Assembly (NCBI GenBank): GCA_028140145.1
Contig: JAOIOC010000005.1
Location: 1-64,000 of the forward strand
From: SAR86 cluster bacterium
Lineage (GTDB): Bacteria; Pseudomonadota; Gammaproteobacteria; Magnimaribacterales; AG-339-G14
Length of the DNA: 64,000 nt
Direction: 5' to 3'
Below the pieces are notes generated by a model that made no database searches, was not told the DNA's origin, and worked only from the letters and a program-made list of their open reading frames with translations. Shown piece after piece: positions 10,382 to 20,671 of this stretch (positions within the stretch are counted from its first letter, which is position 1; each line of letters starts with the position of its first letter). The position numbers were made by a program, and so were the translations under genes.

Positions 10382-12268
10382 GTGGCAAAGGAGTATACAT
10401 CCGAATCAATCGAGGTGCTCTCTGGTCTTGAGCCCGTCAGAAAAAGACCAGGAATGTACACAGATACTTCCAACCCAAATCACCTTATCGCAGAAGTTGT
10501 AGATAACAGCGTAGACGAGGCACTTGCTGGACATGCAAAACAAATATCAGTTCTTCTTTCAAAGGATGGATCTATTACAGTTGAAGATGATGGTAGGGGC
10601 ATGCCAGTAGATATTCATCCAGAAGAGAGGGTTCCAGGCGTTGAGTTAATTTTTACCAGGTTGCACGCCGGTGCAAAATTTACCAACAAGGATTACACCT
10701 TTTCGGGAGGGCTTCATGGTGTTGGAGTTTCAGTTGTTAATGCATTGTCCAAAAAACTAAATGCTGAAATCAAAAGAGATGGAAAAAAATATGAAATTCA
10801 ATTCAAAGGCGGTGAAATCTCTAAACCACTCAAAGTAATTGATTCTGTCGGACAAAGGAACACCGGAACTAAGATCACCTTTTACCCCGATGAAGCATTT
10901 CTCGATACCACAAAAATATCAGTAAAAAATTTAAAGTATTCCCTCAAGGCAAAAGCTGTTCTTTGCTCAGGTTTGACCATAAATTTCATAGATAAGATTG
11001 CTAATGAAAAAGAGACGTGGTGTTTTGTCGATGGTTTGGGAGATTATTTAAAAAAATCCCTTGATTCAGAATTATTACCTAGCGATCCAGTAGAAGGAGA
11101 ATTCTCTGACGGGGAGCAAGGCCTTAGTTGGGCTGTTGCCTGGTCAAATAAAATTCTCACGGAAAGTTATGTCAATTTAATTCCGACCATTGAAGGAGGA
11201 ACTCATGAAGCAGGTCTGAGGTCTGGAATTACTGAATCCATAAGAGAGTTTTGCGCACTAAGAAATTTAATTCCGAAAGGAATTAAATTGACTCAGGAAG
11301 ATGTCATGAAAGATTGCTCTTTTATTTTATCTGCAAAGATAAAGGATCCTCAGTTTACTGGGCAAACGAAAGAAAAGTTATCTTCCAAAGATTTTCAAGC
11401 CACTGCTACTTCAATAATTAAAGATGCTTTTTCATTATGGTTGAATCAAGAAACAGAAGCAGCAGAAAAAATTGCTCTGCTAAGCATCGATAATGCTCAA
11501 GAAAGGTCAAAGCAAGTAAAAAAAGTTGAGAGAAAGAAAATTACCAAAGGACCAACTTTGCCGGGAAAACTTACAGATTGTGTTTCCACAGGTGATGACG
11601 AAACTGAGCTTTTCTTAGTTGAGGGAGAGTCAGCGGGAGGATCAGCCAAGCAAGCCAGAGATAGGAACTTTCAGGCAGTTATGTCTTTAAAAGGAAAGAT
11701 ATTAAATACTTGGGAGGTTGATACAGGTTCCATAACTCAATCTCAAGAGGTAAAAGATATCTCTCTCGCTCTTGGTTTAGAGCCAGGATGTAGTGATTTA
11801 AATGGTCTTCGTTATGGGAAAGTTTGTATCCTTGCCGATGCTGATTCTGATGGTGCACATATAGCAACACTGCTGTGTGCTTTATTTTTGAGACACTTCA
11901 GACCTCTTGTCGAGGCTGGAAAAGTTTTTGTCGCGCAACCTCCTCTGTATCGAGTTGATCAAGGGAAAGAAGTTTTTTATGCCCTTGATGACGAAGAAAA
12001 AGATGATTTGGTGAAACAGCTAGGCAAAAAAAATAAATCAAAGAAAATTGAAGTACAAAGATTTAAAGGTTTAGGAGAAATGAACCCAGGCCAGCTTAGA
12101 GAAACTACAATGATCAAAGACTCACGAAAACTAGTAAAATTAACACTAGATCAGCCTACAAAATCAATATCTATGATGGATATGTTGCTTTCTAAAAAAA
12201 GAGCAGCAGATAGAAAAACTTGGTTAGAGGATAAAGGAAATCTAGCTACTTTAAGCAAAGGGGAATGA
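10382..12268 (+). CDS. parE: DNA topoisomerase IV subunit B
   Basis: ATPase subunit of topoisomerase IV, which decatenates daughter chromosomes. GHKL ATPase motifs are visible as [13 protein letters not shown] and DDGRGMPV, the TOPRIM motif as [15 protein letters not shown] with the metal-binding DADSDGAHI, and the C terminus matches type IIA subunit B. At 628 residues it matches ParE rather than the longer GyrB, and pairing with the following gene supports this. It starts with GTG, 12 nt after thiC, and overlaps parC by 4 nt (ATGA). Confidence 0.94.
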   Translation: MAKEYTSESIEVLSGLEPVRKRPGMYTDTSNPNHLIAEVVDNSVDEALAGHAKQISVLLSKDGSITVEDDGRGMPVDIHPEERVPGVELIFTRLHAGAKFTNKDYTFSGGLHGVGVSVVNALSKKLNAEIKRDGKKYEIQFKGGEISKPLKVIDSVGQRNTGTKITFYPDEAFLDTTKISVKNLKYSLKAKAVLCSGLTINFIDKIANEKETWCFVDGLGDYLKKSLDSELLPSDPVEGEFSDGEQGLSWAVAWSNKILTESYVNLIPTIEGGTHEAGLRSGITESIREFCALRNLIPKGIKLTQEDVMKDCSFILSAKIKDPQFTGQTKEKLSSKDFQATATSIIKDAFSLWLNQETEAAEKIALLSIDNAQERSKQVKKVERKKITKGPTLPGKLTDCVSTGDDETELFLVEGESAGGSAKQARDRNFQAVMSLKGKILNTWEVDTGSITQSQEVKDISLALGLEPGCSDLNGLRYGKVCILADADSDGAHIATLLCALFLRHFRPLVEAGKVFVAQPPLYRVDQGKEVFYALDDEEKDDLVKQLGKKNKSKKIEVQRFKGLGEMNPGQLRETTMIKDSRKLVKLTLDQPTKSISMMDMLLSKKRAADRKTWLEDKGNLATLSKGE

Positions 12269-14493
12269 GCAAAGAAAGTGATCTGCCATTTTTCAATTAC
12301 GCTGAAAAAGCGTACTTGGAATATTCAATGTACGTCATTCTTGACAGGGCATTACCTTTTATAGGAGATGGCTTAAAGCCAGTCCAAAGAAGGATTATTT
12401 ATGCAATGTCTGAATTAGGGCTTAAATCTAGCTCTAAATTTAAAAAAAGTGCTAGAACTGTAGGAGATGTAATTGGAAAATTTCACCCGCATGGTGACTC
12501 TGCAGCCTACGAAGCAATGGTACTGTTAGCTCAAAACTTTTCTACCAGATATCCATTGTTAGAAGGACAGGGAAATTGGGGATCGTTAGATGATCCAAAA
12601 AGTTTTGCTGCTATGAGGTATACGGAATGCAGATTGTCAGCTTATGCCCAATCACTTCTTGATGAGGCGGCACAAGGAACAGTTGACTGGATACCAAACT
12701 TCGATGGAACTCTAATTGAACCAAAATTTCTTCCGGATAGACTTCCCAATGTCTTATTAAATGGTGCTTCTGGGATCGCAGTTGGGATGGCAACAGATAT
12801 ACCGCCGCATAATTTAAAAGAAATTGTTAATGGAGTGATTTCTTTAATTGATAGCCCAAAACTTTCAAATAAAGAATTGATGAAAGATATTACAGCTCCA
12901 GACTATCCTACTTCGGCTCAGATTATGAATTCCGAAGAAGAGGTTTTAGAAATATATGAAACTGGAAGAGGAGCCATTACTTTAAGATCAACGTTTGATG
13001 TAGAAGACGGAAATATCGTCATAAATTCTCTTCCTTATCAAGTCTCTTCCATGAAAGCAATTGAACAAATCGCTGCACAGATTGATTCTAAAAAGCTTTC
13101 AATGATCGAAGATATAAGAGATGAAGGAGACGAACATAATCCAGTACGAATTGTAATTGTTCCAAGATCAAATCGTGTTGATAAAGATGCGTTAATGTCT
13201 CATTTATTTGCTACAACTGAGCTTCAAAAAAACACGCGCGTAAACATGAATGCTATCGGCCTTGATGGTAAGCCCAAAGTATTTGACCTCAAAGGAATTC
13301 TCAAGGAATGGATTAAGTTCAGGACAGAGACTGTAAAGAGGCGAATACAACATAGGCTTGACTGGGTTGATGACAGACTGCATATCTTAAAAGGTCTTCT
13401 CATAGCGTATTTAAACCTTGATGAAATAATAAATATTATAAGAAACGAAGACGATCCAAAAAAGACTTTAATGAAAAAATTTAAGCTTTCAGATTTGCAA
13501 GCTAATGCAATTCTGGATATACGTCTTAGACAATTAGCTAAACTTGAAGAAATATCTATAAAAACTGAACAGGAGGATCTAGCCTCGGAAAAAAAAGAGT
13601 TGGAGGCATATCTAAAATCTTCGTCTAGGCTGAAAACTCTCATCAAAAAAGAACTTAAAGCTGACTCAGAAGAATATGGCGATGATCGAAAAAGTTTTTA
13701 TGGAGAAGGAGTCTCTGCAAAAGCATTTGATGAGTTAGATCTTATTTCTAATGATCCTATGACGGTTGTTTTATCAGAAAAAGGATGGATCAGAGCCGCT
13801 AAGGGGCACGACATTGATCCTGAGAGTTTACAATACAGAGAAGGCGATAGTTTTCTTTCAGCTAGTAAAGGTAGAAACAGTGAATCTGTAGTGATCATTG
13901 ATAACTCAGGAAAATCCTACTCTTTACCTATTCATAAATTGCCATCCGCCAGAGGACAAGGAGAGCCGGTTTCAGGAAAAATTAATGCTCCTTCAGGTTC
14001 AAGTTTCAAAGGCGTTATTGCCGGTCCAACCGATAAGAGGCTTCTTTTAATGTCCGATCTTGGATATGGCTTCTTAACTAAAATTGAAGATATCTATACA
14101 AAAAATAGATCTGGTAAATCAGCTTTAAATGTAAAAGATGCAAACCCCATTAAACCTATAGAGGTAAATGAAACTGATCAGAAAATAGCCCTTGTTACAG
14201 CGGCAGGAAAATTATTAGTAATTGATATAGAAGATATTCCCGTATTAGCTAGAGGAAAAGGGAATAAATTAATTGGGATTGATAAAAAACTTTATGCGTC
14301 TGAAGAAGATAAAGTTATTTTTGCCAATGCTCTTGGCGAAAATGACTCCTTAAAAATATTTAGTGGCAAGCAACACTTTGAAATAAAATCAAAAGACTTA
14401 AATAACTTCGTTGGTGCAAGAGGGAGGAAGGGAAATTTTCTTCCAAAAGGCTTCAGAAAAATCAACAGGACCGAAACTATTCCAAAGGACTAG
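12265..14493 (+). CDS. parC: DNA topoisomerase IV subunit A
   Basis: DNA-breakage subunit of topoisomerase IV. The catalytic tyrosine is Tyr119 in [11 protein letters not shown]. The quinolone-resistance region [15 protein letters not shown] keeps the sensitive-type Ser79 and Glu83. The C-terminal part forms the beta-pinwheel DNA-wrapping domain, shorter than in GyrA. Length 742 against 752 in E. coli. It is coupled to parE by an ATGA overlap, and its stop is shared with argD on the other strand in CTAG. Confidence 0.95.
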   Translation: MSKESDLPFFNYAEKAYLEYSMYVILDRALPFIGDGLKPVQRRIIYAMSELGLKSSSKFKKSARTVGDVIGKFHPHGDSAAYEAMVLLAQNFSTRYPLLEGQGNWGSLDDPKSFAAMRYTECRLSAYAQSLLDEAAQGTVDWIPNFDGTLIEPKFLPDRLPNVLLNGASGIAVGMATDIPPHNLKEIVNGVISLIDSPKLSNKELMKDITAPDYPTSAQIMNSEEEVLEIYETGRGAITLRSTFDVEDGNIVINSLPYQVSSMKAIEQIAAQIDSKKLSMIEDIRDEGDEHNPVRIVIVPRSNRVDKDALMSHLFATTELQKNTRVNMNAIGLDGKPKVFDLKGILKEWIKFRTETVKRRIQHRLDWVDDRLHILKGLLIAYLNLDEIINIIRNEDDPKKTLMKKFKLSDLQANAILDIRLRQLAKLEEISIKTEQEDLASEKKELEAYLKSSSRLKTLIKKELKADSEEYGDDRKSFYGEGVSAKAFDELDLISNDPMTVVLSEKGWIRAAKGHDIDPESLQYREGDSFLSASKGRNSESVVIIDNSGKSYSLPIHKLPSARGQGEPVSGKINAPSGSSFKGVIAGPTDKRLLLMSDLGYGFLTKIEDIYTKNRSGKSALNVKDANPIKPIEVNETDQKIALVTAAGKLLVIDIEDIPVLARGKGNKLIGIDKKLYASEEDKVIFANALGENDSLKIFSGKQHFEIKSKDLNNFVGARGRKGNFLPKGFRKINRTETIPKD

Positions 14494-15680
14494 CAAAAAG
14501 ATTTTGTAACTTTTTCTAGTTTTGAAAATCCTTCTTCTATCTCCTGGTCGCTGATAATCAGAGAAGGTGCGAATCTTAAAGTGCTCTCACCATTTGCTGA
14601 CACCAGAAGAAGACCTTCATCATAACTTCTAGATAAAAATTCTTTTGAAGTTGCTTGCTTCATATCAGCAGCAATCCACAAACCAGCTGATCTTATGTCT
14701 GAAAAAAAATCGTACTTTTTAGATAAGTTTTGCAAATGATCAATAAACTTAATTGTTTTTTCCATTACTCCAGATAATAATTTTTTGTCATCTACAATAT
14801 CAATTAATTTTGAGGCAACGGCACAAGAGACTGGATTACCTCCAAATGTACTTCCATGAGTCCCAGGTTGCATACACTTAGCTATATCAGTTGTGGTAAT
14901 TGTTGCAGCAATAGGCAAACCACCTCCAAGTCCTTTTGCTAATGTAAGGATGTCTGGTATCACTCCATAACCTTGATAAGCAAATAAAGTTCCTGTTCTA
15001 CCAATTCCGCTTTGAACTTCATCAAAAATAAGAAGAATATTACTTTTATTACAGATATTTCTGAGTTCCTCAACGAAGTCATTTTGTGCACTTATTACTC
15101 CCGCTTCACCTTGGATTAATTCAACTATTATGGCTGCAGTTTTGTTAGATATTTTCTTCTTTACATCTTCAATATTGTTGAATTCAGCTTTTATAAATCC
15201 TTTTGGTAACGGACCAAAGCCAGTTTGATGGAATTCTGAATCTCCTAAAGTTATATTTGCGAGAGATCTTCCATGAAATGAATTCGTAAACGATAAGATC
15301 TCATATTTTTCTTCATCACCTTTTTCAAAGAAATATTTTCTAGCTAATTTGATTGCAGCTTCATTTGCTTCATTACCTGAGTTGCTAAAAAGAACTTTAT
15401 CGGCAAAACTTTTTGCAGCTATTTTTTGGCCTAACTCTTTTGCAGGTTTGCTTAGAAGATAATTACTTACATGCCAAAGTTTTTTGGATTGTTCTTCCAT
15501 GGATTTCATGAGAACAGGATGACAGTGGCCTAAAGAAGTAACTGCGATACCACCACCAAAATCAATATATTCTTTTCCATTTTCATCCCAAAGTCTTGAA
15601 CCCGAAGCCTTTTCTGGAACTAAGTCTGGAAAAGAATAATTCGGCATCATTGCCGATCTATCATTAGAACTAATATCCAT
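14490..15680 (-). CDS. argD: Acetylornithine / succinyldiaminopimelate aminotransferase-type class III aminotransferase
   Basis: PLP-dependent class III aminotransferase of the ArgD type, acting in arginine and probably lysine synthesis. The PLP lysine is Lys249 (in [12 protein letters not shown]), the cofactor-binding aspartate lies in [15 protein letters not shown], and [17 protein letters not shown] is the phosphate-binding segment. [10 protein letters not shown] follows. Length 396 is typical. It is convergent with parC through a 4-nt palindromic stop overlap. Ornithine or other omega-amino acid transaminase activity cannot be excluded from sequence alone. Confidence 0.87.
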   Translation of the reverse strand: MDISSNDRSAMMPNYSFPDLVPEKASGSRLWDENGKEYIDFGGGIAVTSLGHCHPVLMKSMEEQSKKLWHVSNYLLSKPAKELGQKIAAKSFADKVLFSNSGNEANEAAIKLARKYFFEKGDEEKYEILSFTNSFHGRSLANITLGDSEFHQTGFGPLPKGFIKAEFNNIEDVKKKISNKTAAIIVELIQGEAGVISAQNDFVEELRNICNKSNILLIFDEVQSGIGRTGTLFAYQGYGVIPDILTLAKGLGGGLPIAATITTTDIAKCMQPGTHGSTFGGNPVSCAVASKLIDIVDDKKLLSGVMEKTIKFIDHLQNLSKKYDFFSDIRSAGLWIAADMKQATSKEFLSRSYDEGLLLVSANGESTLRFAPSLIISDQEIEEGFSKLEKVTKSFC

Positions 15681-15750
15681 TTATAAATTTAATTTTTATT
15701 AAAATTGGCATAATTGTAAGCCTTAATAAGTATTATTCAATTTAACTCTT

Positions 15751-16251
15751 ATGATTGTTTCTGAAAAGATTGATGCTAATAACAGTTTTCAAATAACGCT
15801 TTCCCCAAATAATTCTTTGTCTTGGGGGGGTAATTTATTATTTTTGTTTTTTGTTTCGTTTCCAATTTTAGTTATAGCCATAACTTTTGCCATTGCGGGC
15901 GCGCCGATTATCTTGCCCTTCGCTGGGCTAGAAATTCTAGTGGTTACAATAGCAATTTGGTACATATCCAAAAGAAATAACAGACAAGAAGTCATAAAAC
16001 TTTCTTTTGATAAATTAATAATTGAAAAAGGTATTAAAAAACCAGAAATATTTAAAGAGCTGATACGACAGTGGTCTTATGTATTTATCGAAAGACCCTC
16101 ACATCGTTGGTACCCTTTGCAAATTGTAATCTCCTCAAAAGGAGAAAAGATTCCAATTGGCGAATTTCTGACAGAGGAAGAAAAGGAAGAATTAATCGAA
16201 ATGCTTCAGTCACATATTGAAGATCTTCGAGTGCACGAATTTAAGAATTAA
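15751..16251 (+). CDS. DUF2244 family membrane protein
   Basis: Small inner-membrane protein of unknown function found in proteobacteria. The opening FQITLSPNNSLSWGG and the segment LPFAGLEILVV match the DUF2244 pattern. Two membrane helices lie at about 26-50 and 54-73; the C-terminal half is soluble and contains a conserved WY-type strand region. It is divergent from argD (70 nt apart) and convergent with an acyl-CoA dehydrogenase by a 4-nt overlap. In other proteobacteria this family often lies near respiratory oxidase genes; none are present here. Confidence 0.8.
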   Translation: MIVSEKIDANNSFQITLSPNNSLSWGGNLLFLFFVSFPILVIAITFAIAGAPIILPFAGLEILVVTIAIWYISKRNNRQEVIKLSFDKLIIEKGIKKPEIFKELIRQWSYVFIERPSHRWYPLQIVISSKGEKIPIGEFLTEEEKEELIEMLQSHIEDLRVHEFKN

Positions 16252-17411
16252 TTCCTTTGATTGAATCTTCTTCCAATCATTGCTGATGCAATATTTATTT
16301 TTTGGATATCGATTGTTCCTCCAGCTATTCCCCAGCCAAAAGCATCTCGTACTCTTCTTTCCATTCCATATTCTTTGTTATAACCGTAACCACCCATTAA
16401 TTGCATAGCTGTTGTTGTTACTTCTCTTGACATTTCATTCGAAAAACATTTTGCAGTGCTTGATTCAAGAATATCGGGTAGACCATTTTGAGCGTTAAAA
16501 GCTGCTTTATGTATGAGAAGTCTTGCAGCTTCAACTTTCATCAACATATCAGCAAGCTTAATTTGCACTGCTTGAAAATCAACTAAAGGTTTTCCAAATT
16601 GTTCTCTTTCTTGAACGTAATTTGTTACGTATTCTAAAGCTGCAGATGCCTGAGCAAGAGCCATTGTGGCATTTCCACATCTCTCCAGATCAAAAGTTTC
16701 CATGAGCTTTTTAAATCCATCCTCAGGTTCAACTAATAGATTTTCAATAGGAACTTCAACATTATCAAAATATATATCTGCAGAAGGAATGCCCCTAAAT
16801 CCCATCAACGATTCGCTATTCCCAAAAGTGAGTCCATCTCTCTCAAGCTCTACATACACTGCACCAATTCCTTTTGCTGCAGGAGCATCCGACATTCTGG
16901 CGTAAACTACATATCCATCTGAGTGACCCGCACCAGAACACCATCTTTTGGTTCCATTGATGACAATTTTATCGCCCTTAATTTCTGCTTTTGTCTTTAG
17001 ATCTGACAATGCTGTTCCAGCCCCCGGTTCTGACATACTCACAGCAACAACCTTTTCACCTTTACACACTGCAGGAAGAATTTTTTCTTTTAATTCAGGA
17101 GTTCCAAAGTGTTGAATTGATTTTATTGGACCTGCATTAGCTTCAAAAACAGGCCATCCTATTGCAGAAGAAATCTTTCCAAATTCCTCTAAAATTATTA
17201 GAGCTTCAAGATTGCCTAGTCCTTGCCCACCATATTCTTCAGGCGTGTTGATACCAAGAAATCCCATTTCACCAATTCTGGCTAATACTTCTTTTGGCAC
17301 AGGGCTGCCTGATTCCTCTAATTCTACTGCAAGGTCTGTTAATTCATTTTGAGCAAAATTTCTAGCAGCTTCTTTTAGCTCAATTTGTTCTTCAGATAAA
17401 TTAAAATCCAT
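16248..17411 (-). CDS. Acyl-CoA dehydrogenase
   Basis: FAD-dependent acyl-CoA dehydrogenase with the usual three parts: N-terminal helical domain, central beta domain (SMSEPGAGTALSDL and NGTKRWCSGAG bind FAD/substrate) and C-terminal helices (QLMGGYGYNKEYGMER, RDA). At the position where medium-chain enzymes have the catalytic glutamate before GT, this protein has AGGTIDIQ. A glutamate is instead available at Glu243 in FDLERCG, the helix-G position used by isovaleryl- and long-chain-type enzymes. The substrate is unknown. An AGAGGA ribosome-binding site precedes the start. It is divergent from the hotdog thioesterase by 38 nt. Confidence 0.9.
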   Translation of the reverse strand: MDFNLSEEQIELKEAARNFAQNELTDLAVELEESGSPVPKEVLARIGEMGFLGINTPEEYGGQGLGNLEALIILEEFGKISSAIGWPVFEANAGPIKSIQHFGTPELKEKILPAVCKGEKVVAVSMSEPGAGTALSDLKTKAEIKGDKIVINGTKRWCSGAGHSDGYVVYARMSDAPAAKGIGAVYVELERDGLTFGNSESLMGFRGIPSADIYFDNVEVPIENLLVEPEDGFKKLMETFDLERCGNATMALAQASAALEYVTNYVQEREQFGKPLVDFQAVQIKLADMLMKVEAARLLIHKAAFNAQNGLPDILESSTAKCFSNEMSREVTTTAMQLMGGYGYNKEYGMERRVRDAFGWGIAGGTIDIQKINIASAMIGRRFNQRN

Positions 17412-17449
17412 TCAAATTTCCTCTAATTTTTAAGGTTAAAATAGTTTAT

Positions 17450-17866
17450 ATGAGTTCAAATAAAAATTCCTATCCTATTCCTGATGGATATAAAGAAATT
17501 GAGTTTCAAACAGAACATCACATTGACCACATAGGCAAGGGGTTTCATAAAAAAGATGCTGAAGGAAATCTAATCATGGCCTTCTACGCGAAGCCAGAAA
17601 ATGGAAACTCTGGTGGAGTTGCTCACGGTGGAATGTTGATGAGCATTGCAGATTACTCTTTGTGCTCTGCTGCTATGGAATCTAGAGAAAAATATGTAGC
17701 AACAATTAGCTTTAGATCAGAATTTATGTCAGGCGCGAAAATAGGATCTCTACTAGAAGTTCATACTAAAATTACCAAACATACTAAATCTTTGGTATTC
17801 GGTGGAGGAATTATTATTTCAGAAGGAAAGAAGATAATGAACTTCACTGGTGTTGTAAAAAAATAA
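17450..17866 (+). CDS. PaaI-type hotdog-fold thioesterase
   Basis: Predicted acyl-CoA thioesterase, 138 residues, single hotdog fold. The segment GGVAHGGMLMSIADYSLCSA is the family signature (HGG followed by an acidic residue), and the last strands (FGGGIIISEGKKIMNFTGV) close the sheet. It lies divergent from an acyl-CoA dehydrogenase, which suggests a shared acyl-CoA substrate. A TAAAAT box ends 7 nt before the ATG, so a leader would be extremely short. Confidence 0.85.
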   Translation: MSSNKNSYPIPDGYKEIEFQTEHHIDHIGKGFHKKDAEGNLIMAFYAKPENGNSGGVAHGGMLMSIADYSLCSAAMESREKYVATISFRSEFMSGAKIGSLLEVHTKITKHTKSLVFGGGIIISEGKKIMNFTGVVKK

Positions 17867-17912
17867 AACACAATAAATTAATGATTAAGTATTCACCTTT
17901 TCTAAATATTTT

Positions 17913-18158
17913 ATGAAAAAACATACATACAGTTTCTTATTCCTTTCGTTAATCGCTCTGTTTCTTTTTTCTTGTGGGGGTGGTGGCAGTAATTCAGATC
18001 AATCTCCTGTAAATGCCAATGAAGATCAGAATTTAGATTTTAATAGTTCATCTCAAGATAACTCATCTCAAAATACTTTATTATCAACTACTGTCAAAAC
18101 TGTAATCATTGAAAATAGATTTGGGAAATGCAATTTTGGCAAATGTAAGTTTGAATAA
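17913..18158 (+). CDS. Small lipoprotein with doubled GKC motif
   Basis: No family recognised. An 81-residue protein with a lipoprotein signal: hydrophobic segment then LFSC, giving lipidated Cys21, followed by a GGGG linker and an Asn/Ser/Gln-rich spacer. The last residues hold a duplicated GKC(N/K)F motif with two cysteines, which could bind metal, form a disulfide or be recognised by a partner. Its stop codon directly abuts the ATG of the next gene, so the two are almost certainly cotranslated. Confidence 0.65.
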   Translation: MKKHTYSFLFLSLIALFLFSCGGGGSNSDQSPVNANEDQNLDFNSSSQDNSSQNTLLSTTVKTVIIENRFGKCNFGKCKFE

Positions 18159-19379
18159 ATGAAAAAATCTAGAAATAAACTTTTTACGACTTTAATTACT
18201 TTTACTCTCTCTTTCCCTTTGTTTGCAGATGACTTAAAAATCTCAGAAGATTTTAAAGAGGGAGACATTGTTTCAGCAGAAACGTTTAATGAAATTTTCG
18301 ATACTATAGAAAAAATAAATCGCACAGTAAGTTCTGAGGATCTTTTTGGCACTTGGTCTTGCGATGCATTAACCACAAGAGTCACTAATGCATGGACTCA
18401 AGAAGGTTTGTATTACGTTGTAAAAGATGCTCAAGTAAATTTTTCACAATCTTCTTCAGGCGCTACTCCCATAAATACCATATCAACATCCAGTATCAGT
18501 CCATTTAAAAGAGAGGGAACCTCTGGATTTTCAGGATCTTTCATCGGAACTTTTGATGTTTACAACAATAAACTTTTCACCAAGCATTCTAGTGATTTAG
18601 GAGCTAGGATTTGGGATATTAATTTCACCAGTCCCACAAGATTTGAACTTACTTTTTTAGAAACTTCTGCAGAAAGCTTCCCAGCAAATTATTCAAGTTT
18701 TTTGACTTGCGATTCTGCCACTCCTGTTCCTGCTAGCCCAACTTCGCTTTCTGCTATTAACGCTCAAACTGCAATAAATGTTTCATGGACTGATGCGAGT
18801 GAAGGAGAGCTTGGTTTCAATGTCTATAGAAAACTTGATGGTGATTTAAATTACTCTCTTTTAACCACTCAGACTTCAACATCATATTCTGATACGGAGA
18901 CAGTTGAGGGGTTAACTTATTTTTACTATGTAGTTTCTTATAACGACAATGGAGAATCGAGCAAATCTAAAATTGTTTCTGCAACCCTCGATAGCATTCC
19001 GCCTACAATCGGCGCTTTCTCACCTGCAGAAGGGTCCAACGTAAATGACAATGGTGAAGCTCCTTATGAAGGGTTAGGCGCTTTTCAATTGAGTATTACT
19101 TTTAGCGAACCCATAAAAGTTGACTGCCCCAACAAAAATGAACCGGCACCTGGGATGTCTGCATCTTGTATTGGAGACTCTAATGCATTGAAAGTTGAAA
19201 CATCTCCACAAAATTTTCCTTCTTACTTTTTAGAAAGTGGAACTACTGTTCAATTTTTTACAGGTAAAGTTACTGCTGGAAACGGAACTTATACTGTCAC
19301 TTTAGATGCTTCTTATATAAAAGATCTAAACGGAAATTCATTGCCTGAAAATCTTACTTGGACTTTTACCTCGGATTAA
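18159..19379 (+). CDS. Secreted protein with fibronectin type III and Ig-like (Big_5-type) domains
   Basis: No specific function recognised. A signal peptide (1-23, ending PLFA) is followed by a short helical segment (FKEGDIVSAETFNEIFDTIEKIN is the region, about 30-55), then a beta-rich domain with two cysteines (LFGTWSCDAL and LTCDSA). Residues about 192-278 form a fibronectin type III repeat (WTDASEGELGFNVYRK then YFYYVVSYNDNGESS). The C terminus is an Ig-like domain beginning PPTIGAFSPAEGSNV and closing LPENLTWTF. It is probably exported as a surface or adhesin-like protein. Start immediately follows the lipoprotein stop; convergent with pfp by 4 nt. Confidence 0.75.
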   Translation: MKKSRNKLFTTLITFTLSFPLFADDLKISEDFKEGDIVSAETFNEIFDTIEKINRTVSSEDLFGTWSCDALTTRVTNAWTQEGLYYVVKDAQVNFSQSSSGATPINTISTSSISPFKREGTSGFSGSFIGTFDVYNNKLFTKHSSDLGARIWDINFTSPTRFELTFLETSAESFPANYSSFLTCDSATPVPASPTSLSAINAQTAINVSWTDASEGELGFNVYRKLDGDLNYSLLTTQTSTSYSDTETVEGLTYFYYVVSYNDNGESSKSKIVSATLDSIPPTIGAFSPAEGSNVNDNGEAPYEGLGAFQLSITFSEPIKVDCPNKNEPAPGMSASCIGDSNALKVETSPQNFPSYFLESGTTVQFFTGKVTAGNGTYTVTLDASYIKDLNGNSLPENLTWTFTSD

Positions 19380-20620
19380 AAAATCTTTTTTGATACTAAA
19401 ATATTCTTGAGCATCGCTATTTCTGGAATTCCTCTTCTATATTTAATTGGCGCCTCTCCTTGAATTAGTGGTTCAAGATATCTAATTCCACTTTGAGTTA
19501 TACTGAAACCATCTTTAGAAATAAAGTTTATTGGCAAAGTTTTCTCCACATTAGCAACTCTACTTAGTGAAGCGGATTCAACTTTCCACTTATAAGGTTT
19601 ATTGCTTAACCTCTTGATAACAGGCATAACTGCATTTTTTCCAGCTAAAGCAAATTCAACTGCTTTTTTACCGACTGCATAAGCTTGATCAAGGTCTGTT
19701 TTCGATGAAATATGTCTTGCAGATCTTTGTAGGTAATCTGACACTGCCCAATGATTTTTAAGGCCGATTGAAGAAATCATTTGTGCTAGCACAGGAGCAA
19801 CTCCACCCAACTGCTTATGACCGAATGCATCAGTAAGGCCTGAATCAGCCAAAAACATTCCGTTTTTGTATTTTGTCCCTTCAGAAGCCACCACAACGCA
19901 AAAGCCTTCATTAGAGACTGTTTGTTTAACTTTATCGATAAATTTCTTCTTCGCAAAAGGAACTTCTGGCATAAGAATTATATGAGGAGGATCGGTTTCA
20001 TTTCTTGCAGCTAAGGCTGATGCTGCAGCAATCCAACCCGCGTGCCTTCCCATAACCTCTAGGATAAATACCTTTGTGGAAGTTTCTGACATGCTTTTAA
20101 CATCTAAGCCTGCCTCCATCGTTGAAGTGGCAACGTATTTTGCTACAGAACCAAAACCAGGAGAACAATCAGTTATCGGCAGGTCGTTATCGACAGTTTT
20201 AGGAATGCCAATGCAAGTTAAAGGCAGTTTAAGTTCTTTGGCCATCTTTGAAACTTTAAAAGTTGTATCCTGACTATCTCCACCACCGTTATAAAAAAAG
20301 TACTCAATGTTGTGGGCTTTAAAAACCTCAAATAACCTGAGGTATTCTTTCTTTTGCTTTACTGGATCCTGAAGTTTGAAGCGACAAGAACCGAAAGCTC
20401 CCCCAGGGGTTTGCCTGAGCTTGGCAATCTCAGACTTCTTTTCCTTAGATGTATCGAATAATTCTTCGTTCAGCGCTCCTAGGATCCCATTTTTTCCGCA
20501 AAGAACTTTATTTATTTTGGAGGATTTATTTGCTGTTTCTATTACGCCGCAAGCTGAGGCATTAATAACTGAAGTTACTCCACCTGATTGAGCATAGAAG
20601 GCATTTGCGGGCTTATTCAT
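19376..20620 (-). CDS. pfp: Pyrophosphate-dependent 6-phosphofructokinase
   Basis: Phosphorylates fructose 6-phosphate, with pyrophosphate as the predicted phosphoryl donor, and is reversible. The nucleotide/PPi site reads GGGDSQDT rather than the GGDGS of ATP enzymes, and PKTVDNDLP supplies the catalytic loop with the lysine characteristic of PPi-using enzymes. EVMGRHAGWIAA binds the sugar phosphate. Length 414. A PPi enzyme would save ATP and allow use in glycolysis or gluconeogenesis. It is divergent from mpl by 51 nt. Confidence 0.88.
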   Translation of the reverse strand: MNKPANAFYAQSGGVTSVINASACGVIETANKSSKINKVLCGKNGILGALNEELFDTSKEKKSEIAKLRQTPGGAFGSCRFKLQDPVKQKKEYLRLFEVFKAHNIEYFFYNGGGDSQDTTFKVSKMAKELKLPLTCIGIPKTVDNDLPITDCSPGFGSVAKYVATSTMEAGLDVKSMSETSTKVFILEVMGRHAGWIAAASALAARNETDPPHIILMPEVPFAKKKFIDKVKQTVSNEGFCVVVASEGTKYKNGMFLADSGLTDAFGHKQLGGVAPVLAQMISSIGLKNHWAVSDYLQRSARHISSKTDLDQAYAVGKKAVEFALAGKNAVMPVIKRLSNKPYKWKVESASLSRVANVEKTLPINFISKDGFSITQSGIRYLEPLIQGEAPIKYRRGIPEIAMLKNILVSKKIF

Positions 20621-20659
20621 AGAAATATGTTACTGAAAAACTATTGATTTGGGAAAGGG

Positions 20660-20665
20660 TATAAT
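20660..20665 (+). promoter_or_regulatory. -10 box of mpl, placed for leaderless transcription
   Basis: A perfect TATAAT ends 6 nt before the mpl ATG at 20672, predicting transcription start on the start codon. No Shine-Dalgarno sequence precedes the gene and the -35 region is weak. Confidence 0.5.
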
Positions 20666-20671
20666 TTCTCT

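Noticed and set aside
13224..13646. 140-codon open frame antisense to parC
   Set aside because: It lies wholly within parC, has low-complexity Ser/Phe-rich antisense composition and no recognisable domain or start signal.
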